A stretch of DNA of 64,000 bases from positions 38,362,761-38,426,760 of the forward strand of contig NC_132878.1 of assembly GCF_030463535.1 (NCBI RefSeq), written 5' to 3'. Below are positions 36,801-49,400 of this stretch, in pieces. The notes beneath the pieces are model-generated. The model saw only the letters and a list, made by a program, of their open reading frames with translations. It had not been told where the DNA came from and did not search any database. Origin of the DNA: Salminus brasiliensis (lineage: Eukaryota > Chordata > Actinopteri > Characiformes > Bryconidae). Position numbers and translations under genes: made by a program. Numbering within the stretch: position 1 is the first letter of the stretch; each line of letters opens with the position of its first letter.

Positions 36801-39800
36801 AATGAACTTTTCAACCTTTTGCCACATTTCAGGCTTCAAACATAAAAATATGAAATTTTAATTTTTTGTGAAGAATCAACAATCGTGAAGTGGAACGAAA
36901 TTTATTGGATATTTAAAATTTTTTTTTTAGAAATAAAAAACTGAAAAGTGGGACGTGCAATATTATTCGGCCCCTTTACTTTCAGTGCATATAGAATCCA
37001 CCTGTGTGTAATCAAGTCTCTGTATAAATGCACCTGCTCTGTGATAGTCTTAGAGTTCTGTTTAAAGCGTAGAGAGCATCATGAAGACCAAGGAACACAC
37101 CAGGCAGGTCCGAGATACTGTTGTGGAGAAGTTTAAAGCCGGATTTGGATACAAAAAGATTTCCCAAGCTTTAGAAATCTCAAGGAGCACTGTGCAAGCG
37201 ATCATATTGAAATGGAAGGAGTATCAGACCACTGCAAATCTACCAAGACCCGGCCGTCCCTCTAAACTTTCAGCTCAAACAAGGAGAAGACTGATCAGAG
37301 ATGCAGCAAAGAGGCCCATGATCACTCTGGATGAACTGCAGAGATCTACAGCTGAGGTGGAAGACTCTGTCCATAGGACAACAATCAGTTGTACACTGCA
37401 CAAATCTGGCCTTTATGGAAGAGTGGCAAGAAGAAAGCCATTTCTCAAAGATATCCATAAAAAGTCTTGTTTAAAGTTTGCCACAAGCCACCTGGGAGAC
37501 ACACCAAACATGTGGAAGAAGGTGCTCTGGTCAGATGAAACCAAAATCGAACTTTTTGGCCACAATGCAAAACAACGTTATGTTTGGCGTAAAAGCAACA
37601 CAGCTTATCACCCTGAACACACCATCCCCACTGTCAAACATGGTGGTGGCAGCATCATAGTTTGGGCCTGCTTTTCTTCAGCAGGGACAGGGAAGATGCT
37701 TAAAATTGATGAGAAGATGGATGGAGCCAAATACAGGACCATTCTGGAAGAAAACCTGTTGGAGTCTGCAAAAGACCTGAGACTGGGACGGAGATTTATC
37801 TTCCAAGAAGACAATGATCCAAAACATAAAGCAAAATCTACAATGGAATGGTTCACAAATAAACGTATCCAGGTGTTAGAATGGCCAAGTCAAAGTCCAG
37901 ACCTGAATCCAATCGAGAATCTGTCGAAAGAGCTGAAAACTGCTGTTCACAAACGCTCTACATCCAACCTCACTGAGCTCAAGCTGTTTTACAAGGAAGA
38001 ATGGGCAACAATTTCAGTCTCTCGATGTGCAAAACTGATAGACATACCCCAAGCGACCTGCAGCTGTAATCGCAGCAAAAGGTGGCGCTACAAAGTATTA
38101 ACGCAAGGGGGCTGAATAATATTGCATGGCCCACTTTTCAGTTTTTTATTTCTAAATATCCAATAAATTTCGTTCCACTTCACGATTGTGTCCCACTTGT
38201 TGTTGATTCTTCACAAAAAATTACAATTTCATATCTTTATGTTTGAAGCCTGAAATGTGGCAAAAGGTTGAAAAGTTCAATACTTTTGCAAGGCACTGTA
38301 CATAAAACTGTTCTGTGGGACAGCCCAATTGCACTTTTTATGCTTGTTTTGACACTATTTCCCTTTTTAATGCTTCAAACTACACAATTTTAACCCTGGA
38401 GCCCTAGATCAGAGTCAGATTATGAGCGCTTACTTAGCACTGGCATGATCTCTGTTCGTCAACTGTTCTCTGGCACAATCTGAGAAGTTGCTGGCAGCCC
38501 AGATCGCATAGTGTTAAAAGTAATCTGACTGGTTTGTGACTGGCAGTAAGCTATAGCCAATGTGAGTGCAAAACACAGCATCACAACATTAACAAGCATG
38601 GCTATGGCGCTGCCACTATGCCACATTAGGCTTTGCCACTAGTTCAAATCCCGCTTCATGCTGCTTGCTTTCAGCAGCCAGAGGGGAGTCAGAGGGAGCA
38701 CAGTTGGCTTTTCTCTCTCAGGGGTGAGTGATGCTGTATCAGCAGCCGTTAAAAAAGAGGAGGTGGAGGCATTGCTAGTGATTTGGGAGTTTACATGAAC
38801 AGGGATTGGGTAATTGGCCTTTCAAATTGGGTAGAAAATGGGGGAAATTGGGTAAAAAAAAGCTACAAAACCAGATCTTGGGTCTCATCTTTTCACTGCA
38901 AATGAAATCACAAACAGCTTAGACTGGCCATTTCTTACAGACATCCATTTTGGAAGAAAAAAAGTCCTGTCCTTTCCTCTGTCCATTCACCAAAGCGTGG
39001 TTTTACACCAAAGCGTAGGTTGGAGAGCAGACACACTCATTGGGGATTGTTTTTGGCAAAAGATCTTGTAATTGAAGACAACAGGTTGTGTAGTGTGAAC
39101 GGTACAGCAATCTGACCACTCCAAAGGTCATATGGTGTGTACATGGCATTAATGTTACAGCAAATCTGTAGGTACACTCAATAAATCTGGCTTACAGTGC
39201 ACTGATTCATCATATACTGCACCTATCCTTCTAACAGGTTTCTCTGAAGTTGCAATAGGAGCAGAGGTGTCAAATAACGAAGTACAAATACTTTGTTACT
39301 TTACTTAATTAGATATTTTGGTTATCTATACTTTACTGGAGTAATTAGTTTTCAGCTGGCTTTTTATTTGTACTCCTCACATTTTCTCCCAATTATCTAA
39401 ACTTTCTACTCTTTACATTAAAAAAAAAGCCTCGTTACTCCTATTTCATTTAGGTTTGTTTTTATTCCTGTTCGTTATCGTAAAAAAAAAACAAAAAAAA
39501 AAAACTATCCAGATAAATTGTGCCATTCGGAAACCTACCATTCATACCATTCTGACACCCTATTGGTTTGTAAGTGATCCATCGCACCTGCACATGTCAC
39601 ATCACACTCCAGCAGGGACATAGCAGACGTATGTAGCCTAGTATGAAGATAGCAGAGACTCAAGAGAACTGGAGTGAAACGTCCCGACTAAGCTCTTACA
39701 TTTACAGTCCAATAAAGCTTATTGATCACATGCCTCTGAAGTTTGACTTTTTGACCCTTACAATACTTATAGACAACTACTCATCATATTTTCCCTCCAT

Positions 39801-42800
39801 GAAGCACATGTTAATGCTTAGTAGTGCACATAGACACTCTTTTAATATATTTGATATTACTAAAATTCTTCATTTTCAATGGGCAGATCTGCAGCTGAAA
39901 CAGGCAGCCTAGTGCAGCCCAACATTTTTCAACATCATCGTCATTATGGCTTTTAGAAAAATGTTTTTTTGGGGAGGTGGGGTAGTGCACTATAGGCCCC
40001 TGCGGTGTGGCCTAAGCTTTTGGCATTTGTTTTCCTTCCATTACTTTTACTTTTCTACTTAAAGTAGTTTTGAAACCAGTACTTTTACACTTTCACTGGA
40101 GTAAAAAGCTTAAGTTGATACTTTAACTGCTATAGAAGTCTTTTTAAACCATAGTGTCTCCACTTTTACCTGAGTAATGAATGTCAATACTTTTGACACC
40201 TTTGAATAAGAGTATATGTGCATGCAGGACCGACAAATGCATCAAATAACGTAGATTTTCTGGATTATTAAGGTCTGAAACGCTCCATTGTGTGACCCAG
40301 GTCATGTCCAAGGTTTCTGATCTGCGTGTAGGCTACTACATTGCACAACATGCAACTAGGTCATGGCACTCAAGCTGCAGTGTTCTATGAAAGTTTATTT
40401 CTGACCTTGTCACCTGCGCAGCTTACATGACCTCAGTTTGCTTTCTCACTTTGTATTGTTCGCTTGTCGCCACTACAGAATTACCGACAATGGTCTGCCT
40501 CTAGTGCATTTTTTGTTGGCTGAACAAAGTCAAACATGTTCCTAAAGCTTACGGCCTTCTCGTGTTCTTAATCCAGCTCCAAACACTCTCGTATGTCAGC
40601 TTCTCCTTTCTTTCTGCAGCTTTTGTTCCGCTCATCTGTCCTGTTCACCCTTCCTCAGATCACCTTGTACAGAGTTTGCGATGACAAAATGTTTCCTCTC
40701 AGGTTAAAAGTGTACGCAACCTCAACGAGGGTCTCTCTTGTCATGTCCTATGATTTCTCAGTGCTCTCAAGGCTCCAAAGGGTGTTACGTTCTTGAGTTG
40801 GACGACGATTGTCCTGCATATATAGTCTGACCTCCAACTTCCACGTTGTTTAGATGTATAGATTCTGCCCTTCTGCCTTTACAACATCTGAATTTATTCG
40901 CCAGACGTTGGAAGGAGGCGGGCAGCATAGTGGCAGTGTTCCAGGGTCTCCCAGTTCCACAGTCTCTGTCACGGTCAACGTGGGATTCTTCCAGTTGCTC
41001 CCACTTCCAAAAAACTCACGTTAGGTAAATTGGCTATGCTAAATTGCCCCTAGTTGTGGCACCCTGCGATGGACTGGCTACGCCCTGACCAAGAAGCAGC
41101 ACCTGGAGTCAGGTGCGGATAGTAGTCTATACTCTGATCTCTGACCTCACCATGGTTTAGAGTGTATTCTAACCCCAGCTGTGCACTTGTTCCACCTCCA
41201 CCTGACAGGTGGAGCGATGCAGAAAGGTAAAGAGACAAGACCACTGGCAGTCTTTGAAGCTTTACACACGTCAGTCACAGCATTCAGGTCTTATCATTTA
41301 CACCTGAATACTCGGTACAAACCCCAACCCCCCCCGATGTCATCACCATCAAAGCCTCTTTGCTTTCACGCCGTTCACCATAAAAGACATAAGACACATA
41401 AGACCCGCGACCTGACCCCCTGCCCAGAACCGCCAGCAGTTACTCTTTAATCTCCCTCTCTCCCTCTCCGCCCTGCCGTCGCTCTTCCTCATTGTTGATT
41501 CAACAGTTGCCATTTAGTAATAGCTGTGATGTTACATTAACGCAGAGAGCTTTAGCGAGCGATAAGGAGAGAAATTGAGACAGTCAACCTTGTCATCTTC
41601 CCTTTCTCTTCCTCCGCTTTCCTCAGAGTGCCGCTAATGTCTCATTGCATGAAGTGGCCTTTGCGCATGGAGTGCGCCACGGGCGAGCACTTGCATAAAG
41701 ACGCTCTCTACCGACATTAACCAGCCACCGAGAACAAAGCGCACGCTAAAACTTAATAGCCAGCTTATTTCATTTTAATTAGGCAACTAATGGAAGGGCT
41801 GGCTTACATGAAAGACGGAGAGCAAGGGCTGTGGAAGGGAGAGAGGCCGCTGCCGAGGCGGGGGAAAGACGCGCTGGTGAAGGGCCGTCAAAGAGGCTGG
41901 CGCGTTTGAACCTCAACTTGGAGATACTCTTTTCCATCTAGAACAATCGCTTCGGCTTTTAATGCCCACTTGGAGAAAGTGAGGAAGGTGGGATGGAGTG
42001 AAAAAGTGGGTGCTGCTGTTCATTCGGGGACAAACCTAGCCATAGCTTTTGCTTTTGAGCTCTTAATCAGATGTTGGGCAACATGGTTCCAATGGTTTCT
42101 TCACGTTAGGAAGTCAGTCATGCTATTTTACAGAGAGTCAGGCGTACATTTGCAAATTATGTTATGGGCAACGTTTTTTAGCCCAGTCTCTGCTTAAGCT
42201 GGCCTTTAAATTATGTAATTACTCCGTTACATCTGAAATACAGCACTGTGCTACAGTGACTGTTCAAGAGACCATTATGTCCATTAAGTACAAGTTCTTA
42301 ATTTTTCAATATCCCTGAGAAAAACGATTGTATACAAAAAAGTTAAATGGGCTCATAACAGCTTACAGAGCACCAAAACTACCCCCATCAGATACAGTCT
42401 TTATCTTTTGAGAATGAGGAAAAAACAAGCCCTACTTTGCTTCAGATGCAAATCCAAAATCCACAGGTGTTTCCTCTGTCCATGCATCCACTGTGAGAAG
42501 ATAATTAGAAGATGGACGCTGTCCCCCACCCCAGAGTCCAGACCTCAACGTTCATTTCTTGCTAATTTCTTTAAAAGAACTGGACGCATGTCACCTGCGT
42601 GGAATGGAAGCTGTAATAAAGGCAAATGGGAGCAAAACACCAGACAGAAACATCTGATACTACATTACTCCTCAAATTACTTGACATCTAGCACTGAAGC
42701 AGAAACCCATACAGACAATTATCAGTGTTTTGTACAGTAGTTAAGCCTAGTATTAGATTCAATTATATTGCCAGTAGTAAAACACAACAAAGTCCATCAA

Positions 42801-43029
42801 CCTTACAGTCTGTGACTGGCTCCCAATGACTATATAACATCCAGGGAGGGCTCCAGGGAGGGTCACTGGTTAAAGAAGGAAAGCATGTAGGCCTGCTGTA
42901 TGCAACAGGCCTCTTCTTTGAAGAGGAGACGGCCCTTGCCACTGCTTCCAGGAATTGTCATCGGTTGCTGTGTGCTTCTAAACAAGTCATCAATAACAGT
43001 ATCTCATCATCCTCTCTTTTACATTCTGG

Positions 43030-43091
<62 letters not shown>

Positions 43092-43417
43092 CGCCTGTGT
43101 GTTTGTGTGTGTTATCAGGGTTTGTAATGCCTGTGGGGCTAATTGAAGTCTCTATTCACTCTGATGTTGGCCTATTGTCTGTGCTGAAAGAGAGAGACTT
43201 CTTCTCCTGAGCTCATTGTTAGGGAATGTAATGAATTTCATGTGCTGTTGTTCTCCTGTGCTGCACACAGAAATCAATTTCTACCTCTCCTTGTCCCTTT
43301 TGTCCCTCCTCCCCACCCTCCCTTCACTTCATCAATAGACACTTTATTTGCCAATCACAGGAGGAAAATGACATTATGAGGAGGCTAAAGATGTGTAGCT
43401 GATACAAGCCATGCCTG

Positions 43418-43463
<46 letters not shown>

Positions 43464-46400
43464 CCTTTTTCTATGTTTCTCTCAGAACTCTACAAAAACG
43501 GGCTTCAGAGAGCTGCTTTCGTGCCTTTCATCGGCGTGCTCAAGGTAAAGACAAAGTCATTCTCCCAGTTAATTTATTTATCCTTTTATACTCTTCGTGT
43601 CCCTCTCTCTTTATGTCGCCCCACCTCTTTGTCTGCTTTTTGATGTATTTTGTAACTGGCGCAACACACGGCGGCGCAGCGCAAGTAGCCAAAAAAAAAA
43701 AAAACACAGCACAGAAAAGGTACCTTTGATCATACCTGGAGAAGGGAGAGGATATTTGAGAGACAGGGGAGACGGCGGGAGAGAGAGGGAGAGGGAGAGA
43801 TTGAGAGAGATAGAGGACGGCTGTTTAATGACTAGCGTGGGTTGGCTGGAATGAGGCCGCCTGCTTGCATTTCAAAGTGAGCACAGCCACGGACGGCAGA
43901 GGATGCTCTGATCTGCTTTGTAATTTAATAGCATCATTGTAAGCAGGTATTGGCATTATCCCGCGTGCTATCCGAGCAATTACCACAGTTCTACAGCAGG
44001 CCGGCGTCATAAATAATCAGACTATCATTGCCAGGCATTTTCAGCAGCCCACATTCTTGCACATTTGACTGTGCATACGCTCAAGCAAGGGGCAGGTTAA
44101 GAGCAAGTGAGAGTATACCCTTCTTGGGTATACTTACAGCTTGCAGGCTAAACGGCTAACACGCATGCACACATGGGTTATTTAGCTAGTATGCAAGAAA
44201 TGAGTGATTTATTGCTTCAAAAACACTATACAGTTGACGTCCTGTGTAACAAAATCATTTGGGGGGGGTATTTCAATGGTTTGCTGTGATGTGGGTGGAA
44301 AGGGAGCAAAATGCCCTTTTAAAGAATAGTGTCAGTGTACCGCGCAAGGTTTGATGATGCATAAACCAGCACAGGTTGAGGAAATAAACTGGAACAGCTG
44401 TCATTCCTTTTGTAAGAAATATGAAATTCTTGAACCATTACCCATTATTGAGTCAAGATGCCCCTCTCTACAAACCAACCCCCCTTGTCATCCTTGTACT
44501 GTTACTAATCAAAGTCTGCCACAAAATAGCAGACTATTTAAAATGAAATTTAAGCCTCTTCAACATCAGTGTAATAATCAAACAATTAACTGCATTAAGT
44601 AATGATATTATGGATATTATGGAAATAATAACTAGAATAATAATAAATACATAAAAAAAGAATAAATAATCTACTAATTAAAAATAACTAAAAAGAGAAA
44701 CATGTATTCTGCTCCCTGGTGGATTATCCATGCACTGCATGACCCAGAAAAATATGTACAGCATTTAAAATGCACACAAAGCCAGGTTTTGCTGAAAGAC
44801 CTTTGATTTGACTCACTTGAATCCACTTCTTGGGATTGCATGACTGTGTGAGCGCTGTAACACAGTATGACCACATTAGTTGTAGTTATTTGGAGTGGAA
44901 AGTGGAGTGGAAGTCCCTGGGACCTAAACCTTAAAGGTTATGTCTAATGAAGTTAATCTGGTATGAATCATGTCTTATAAATATCTTGGAAAAGTCTAAT
45001 AATGTCTGGTGTAGTGCTCACCTTACCATGTGGAATGGGCGGCCCTAAAAGTGGGTCAGGCTTACGTCAGCATACTCCTGACCAATCACATGGCTTACAT
45101 GCATCCGCCCTCTCTTCAAGTCTGAGCAATCTAAAGAGTTACAGCTAAATTTAAAGCTAAACCTGGTGATCTCAAGCTCATGCCGTGACTGGGGGAACTG
45201 CTGCCCCACATGCCACATCATCCCTCACGTCCTGCGCCATCGCTTCTCTGCGTCACCTCGGATTTTAGCAGCTGAGTGCTGGGACAGACAGGAGGACCGC
45301 CCCAGCACCGTAGCTGGAGGGATGCACTGCCCGCTGCCCATCCATACCTCACCCTACCAGCACAGCGCATAGTTGGTTGCCAAAGCAGAGAAATGGAGAG
45401 GTGAGCGGCGAGAGGTGCTGGACGGGAGGGACGATGGGCTTGTGGAATATCCACTCCCCAAGTCACAGCTCGAGCTTGTGTCTATGTATTGGCTGGTAAC
45501 TCAATTACAGATATCAGAGATCTGTAAAGATCTGTAAAACCACAACAACCGTTTAGAGTGAAAAATCTAAAAAGACAAGCGGTCTTGGTGTGTTGTCATG
45601 GTCACGTAAACAAAATTTTCTTCACCAGTGATGAGGGGAGTTTTTAATCAGATTTCTGATTAAACACACTTAAGCTGTTTTAAATTCAGCTTAAGTTTAG
45701 TATTATACAGAAAAGTGAAGGTATTGGAATTAGAGGAGTGCTGTTCTTGGCTTTTAGTTCATTGTGAGTAAGGAGGGAAAAAAAAACATCTCTATGCACA
45801 CAGGTTGCTAAGGACACAGGGTGCTAAGGAGACCATGCCACGAGGTGTCAGAAAAAATTTCATTCAGGCAGCGATTCCTTCATGTTTGGACCCCTGGTCT
45901 TCGGGGTCAGTGGGCCAACACAGTGATCGTGCCCCTTCAGGTCATTTATTCCCTATTAGAGCCGCAAGGTCCCTAAAGTCACTCTGTGCTCTGCTCCCCG
46001 TTAATGCTGCCTGATAGGGGTGCTGAATAGCCCTTGGCCTCCTCGCCTCCCCTGTTCCTCTGCTCCTTTGTGAAGCCATCTGGGTTTGGTGTGTTTCAGC
46101 AGTGCAGGAGCCCAAAGCAGGCCAGGGTGGCCTGCGAGAATCGTGTCATGTCCACTCAGGCCTGATGACTTTTAAATGCATGTGGGACTGAATCGAAAGT
46201 CTTGAGAGAACACGTGTGAGGGACATGGCATCTGGGTTTTTACTGGGTGTGTGGAGGGTCTGTGACCTCCCCTCCTTCTCAGTCATTACAGCTCGAAGTA
46301 TAATCTATTTTTTTAAGATGTGACTTCTTTTGAAATTGGAATTTTCACACTCTTATGATGACTTATGATTGCTTATAATTATGTGTTCAAACACAGTTTT

Positions 46401-49400
46401 TTTTAATCTTGTAGTAACTTCTGGGTCCTGCAGATGATAGGTATGTATAAATACCTACGGTGGTGTAACAGGTGGTGCAGTGCAGTGAATGTCTTGTTGG
46501 ATATGTGAAAAATGAGTGGCAAAGCAGATATTAATGATCGGCTGCATTTGGACATGAGGGGCCATAGTGTGAAAGAAATAGCTGAATCTGCAGGTATATG
46601 GAGGCATATGGTCATGCAGGTCTACCAGCAGTGGCAGAAACCCCAGTCTACCGGAGTAAGTCTTGAGTAGAAGTGAGCAAAGGGCTCTTACATTCCGCTC
46701 TGTTGATGGTCTGCAATTCCCTACAAAAATATTCTTTCAGAAATTGGTGGTGAAGGACCTGCACTGTTCTTCTAGCCTGGAAATTAAGTGATTTTCATTC
46801 ATCATTCATTAAGTCATGAAACCCACTGGCGGCCCGAATTTTCTGTAGACTGATATTTCTGACTGTATGCTTCCATACACCTGCAAATTCATCTACTTCT
46901 TCACACTATCGCCTTTGGCCCAAATGAAATCACTCCTTTTAGCCAATCACTGCTTTGCCACCCACTCTAAAAACATTGATGTCCATATGATGGTAAGCCT
47001 GAAAATGAACACATTAATTAATCATTAATATTTTAAGCTCCAAGACAGCACAGATTTGTACTAAACCATTTTTAAAAAGCTACGTATCCTTAACTTTTAA
47101 TGGACAGAGAATATATCTTGTTTGTTGTCATGATATTTTTGCAGGTTTCTTGCCAGCACTATACTCTCACTTCTCAGCCTGAAAGGATGTTATTCCACTT
47201 CAGAAACTCATCTCTGCCTGAACCAGTGAAGCCTATATATCATTAGTACACAAAAGCACACAAAGATAGGAATGTAAGGGAATAGCAAGAGCAGAGACTA
47301 GCAGAGTTCCCTTTTTATATCAAAAGGAAATGTTGAAATATACAAGTTTTAGGCACATAAGCATATTATTCAGAATCACTCGCCTCAAAAAAGCCTTATA
47401 ATTAGAATATATACAGTCATATCTTAATATGACTAAATAATAGTGGGAATAATCACCCTTGGCTCGGATGACCCTAGTGAGATGCCATGGCATGGACTGT
47501 ATCAGGTGAGGGATGGCGTTTGGGGAGGTTGACTAGTCCACTGCTTGCTCTGTACCACTCAAGTCAGAGTCGTTGTTCCCCTCTGGCATCCATGGCCCAT
47601 GGGGCACCACAGGCACAGTGTTTGTTGCGAGGTACACAGTGTTGAAGTCCATTCTCTGTACATTTTCACTACGGCGGCTCTATAACATCTCACGCAGTTG
47701 CCGGTTTTGGAGATGCTACTATCCCTCGTCTGAGTCACTATTATCGTGCCCTTTTGGAGTCAGATCATGCCCTTTTTCCCATGACGATCATTCTGCACTC
47801 TACTACAACTGACTGGTGTGCTCGCAAACCCAGCAAACGCAGTTAAGTTGTGACAACATTGTGAGATCATTGTCGTTGATGTTTTACATTTTATTATTAA
47901 TATTTTTTCACCCAATTTGGGTTGCCAATTACCCAACCTGTACATACTCAAACAGTTGTGTTAGATTAATTTAGCAGTAAGGTGCGCTGTTAGGAAACTG
48001 GGCCCAGGTAAGTGGGTTTTCAGTGCACATTTTTAAAGGTGGCTAAAACGCATTGTACCATAGCGTACAGTAAGGCAACTCTGTTACCTTAATTCAGAGA
48101 AGTGAGTTCAAAAAGAGCAGCCTCAGTTCTCATAGTACTTGTTGGAAAAATACTCCTTTCACTATTTCCATTCATCTTTTCACTTTTGTATGTTGGGTTT
48201 TTAAGTCTAAGGTCGCACCACTGTCTGGGAAATGTTTTTGAACAGCGCGGTATTTCTTCTTTTCTTTCCCTGTTATTCTCCACATCCAGCTCTCCAGGGT
48301 CAAGCATTATTTGTGCGTCAAACTCTAGCAGCGCTTTGACTTTTTTGTCATGTTGTTTTTTTTAAACCCTCTTCCGTTCACTCGTACTACCGTCCAGGTA
48401 GAAGCATTACAGCATTGTCTCAGAAATATGATAACCTTAATTTAGCTCAAGTGTCTCTCTTCATCCCCCCCCCTCTTATTCTCTCTCGTTCCTTGTTCTT
48501 TTCCCTCCTCCTCCATTCTTTTGTCGGGACTAATTGGTACGTACGGTAAGCCAAGTATTTTAAATTATTACACAATGGGAAATAAATGTAAGTGGTGGCG
48601 GGGCTGCGTGCGCGGGTGCGCGCATGGGTACACTCGGTGAAGGACTCCACTGGACAGAGTCACAAGTATGCTGATGGAGTGACATGGATAGAGAGTGCGC
48701 TTCAGAGAGAGGGAATTGATGTTGAATGACTGCTATTGTGCCTCTGGCCTTTGGTTAGCCAACAATAACTCCTTATTTTTCATATTTCGTGTTTTTTTTT
48801 CTTTTCTTTTCTTTCTTCAGTTCCCTTTTATACCATTTATTTATTTATTTATTTATTTATTTATTATTCTTTTTTTTTTTGCTTGGAGACGGAATGTACA
48901 AACCTACGTGGTAAAGTTCAAAGTGTTCAGAGAAATCGACTCAGCCTTGATAGTGTTTGAGGAGAGCGACTTGAATGAGTGCAGGAGAGCGAGTGCTCTC
49001 TTTGGCTGTTGTGAGAAATGATGGCTAATTAGCGCAGGCGGTTAGTCTGAGCAGGCCACCTCAGAGAGAGATCTAAACCAATAAAGCATTCAGGATGAGG
49101 AGGGAAAGAGAGAGCGAGATTGACAGGCAGACTGACAGGCAGACTGACAGGCAGACTGACAGGCAGACTGACAGGCAGACTGACAGGCAGACTGACAGGC
49201 AGACTGACAGGCAGACTGACAGGCAGACTGACAGACAGAGAGATTATATCTAATGTCGCTTCCCATTATATCTCTACCACAGCCAAGCTGCTCATCTTTC
49301 CATTAGCCAGCACGCGTTGCTCCCCCTGCCATCTCTTCACTGTGCGCTTTTCTCACTTACCTTAAACTTTGGCTGGTCAGCGTTTGTGCTTGCCTTTGGT

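Larger units (their letters stand above)
36720..43485 (+). other. afg1l: afg1l intron 6, transposon cluster
   Basis: 6.8 kb holding a Tc1-like element (36770-38300), a SINE (38600-38865), a hAT-like element (39254-40212) and a repeat fragment (41020-41100). A CNE-like stretch (41540-41960) and a (GT)n tract (43032-43088) are also present. The (CT)n tract at 43421-43459 supplies the polypyrimidine stretch for exon 7. Confidence 0.8.

Noticed and set aside
37081..38115. The 344-codon frame as a host gene
   Set aside because: It lies between TA-flanked inverted repeats and has the Tc1 DD34E motifs, so it is a transposon gene inside an intron.
45040..45480. Overlapping frames of 68-82 codons near 45.2-45.5 kb
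   Set aside because: GC-richer intron DNA with no recognisable domain, splice signals or similarity. I could not support a gene.
49119..49365. Repeat array as a CRISPR or a repeat protein (TGRL)n
   Set aside because: 12-bp units without spacers in a vertebrate intron. It is a minisatellite, and the open frame follows from the unit length.
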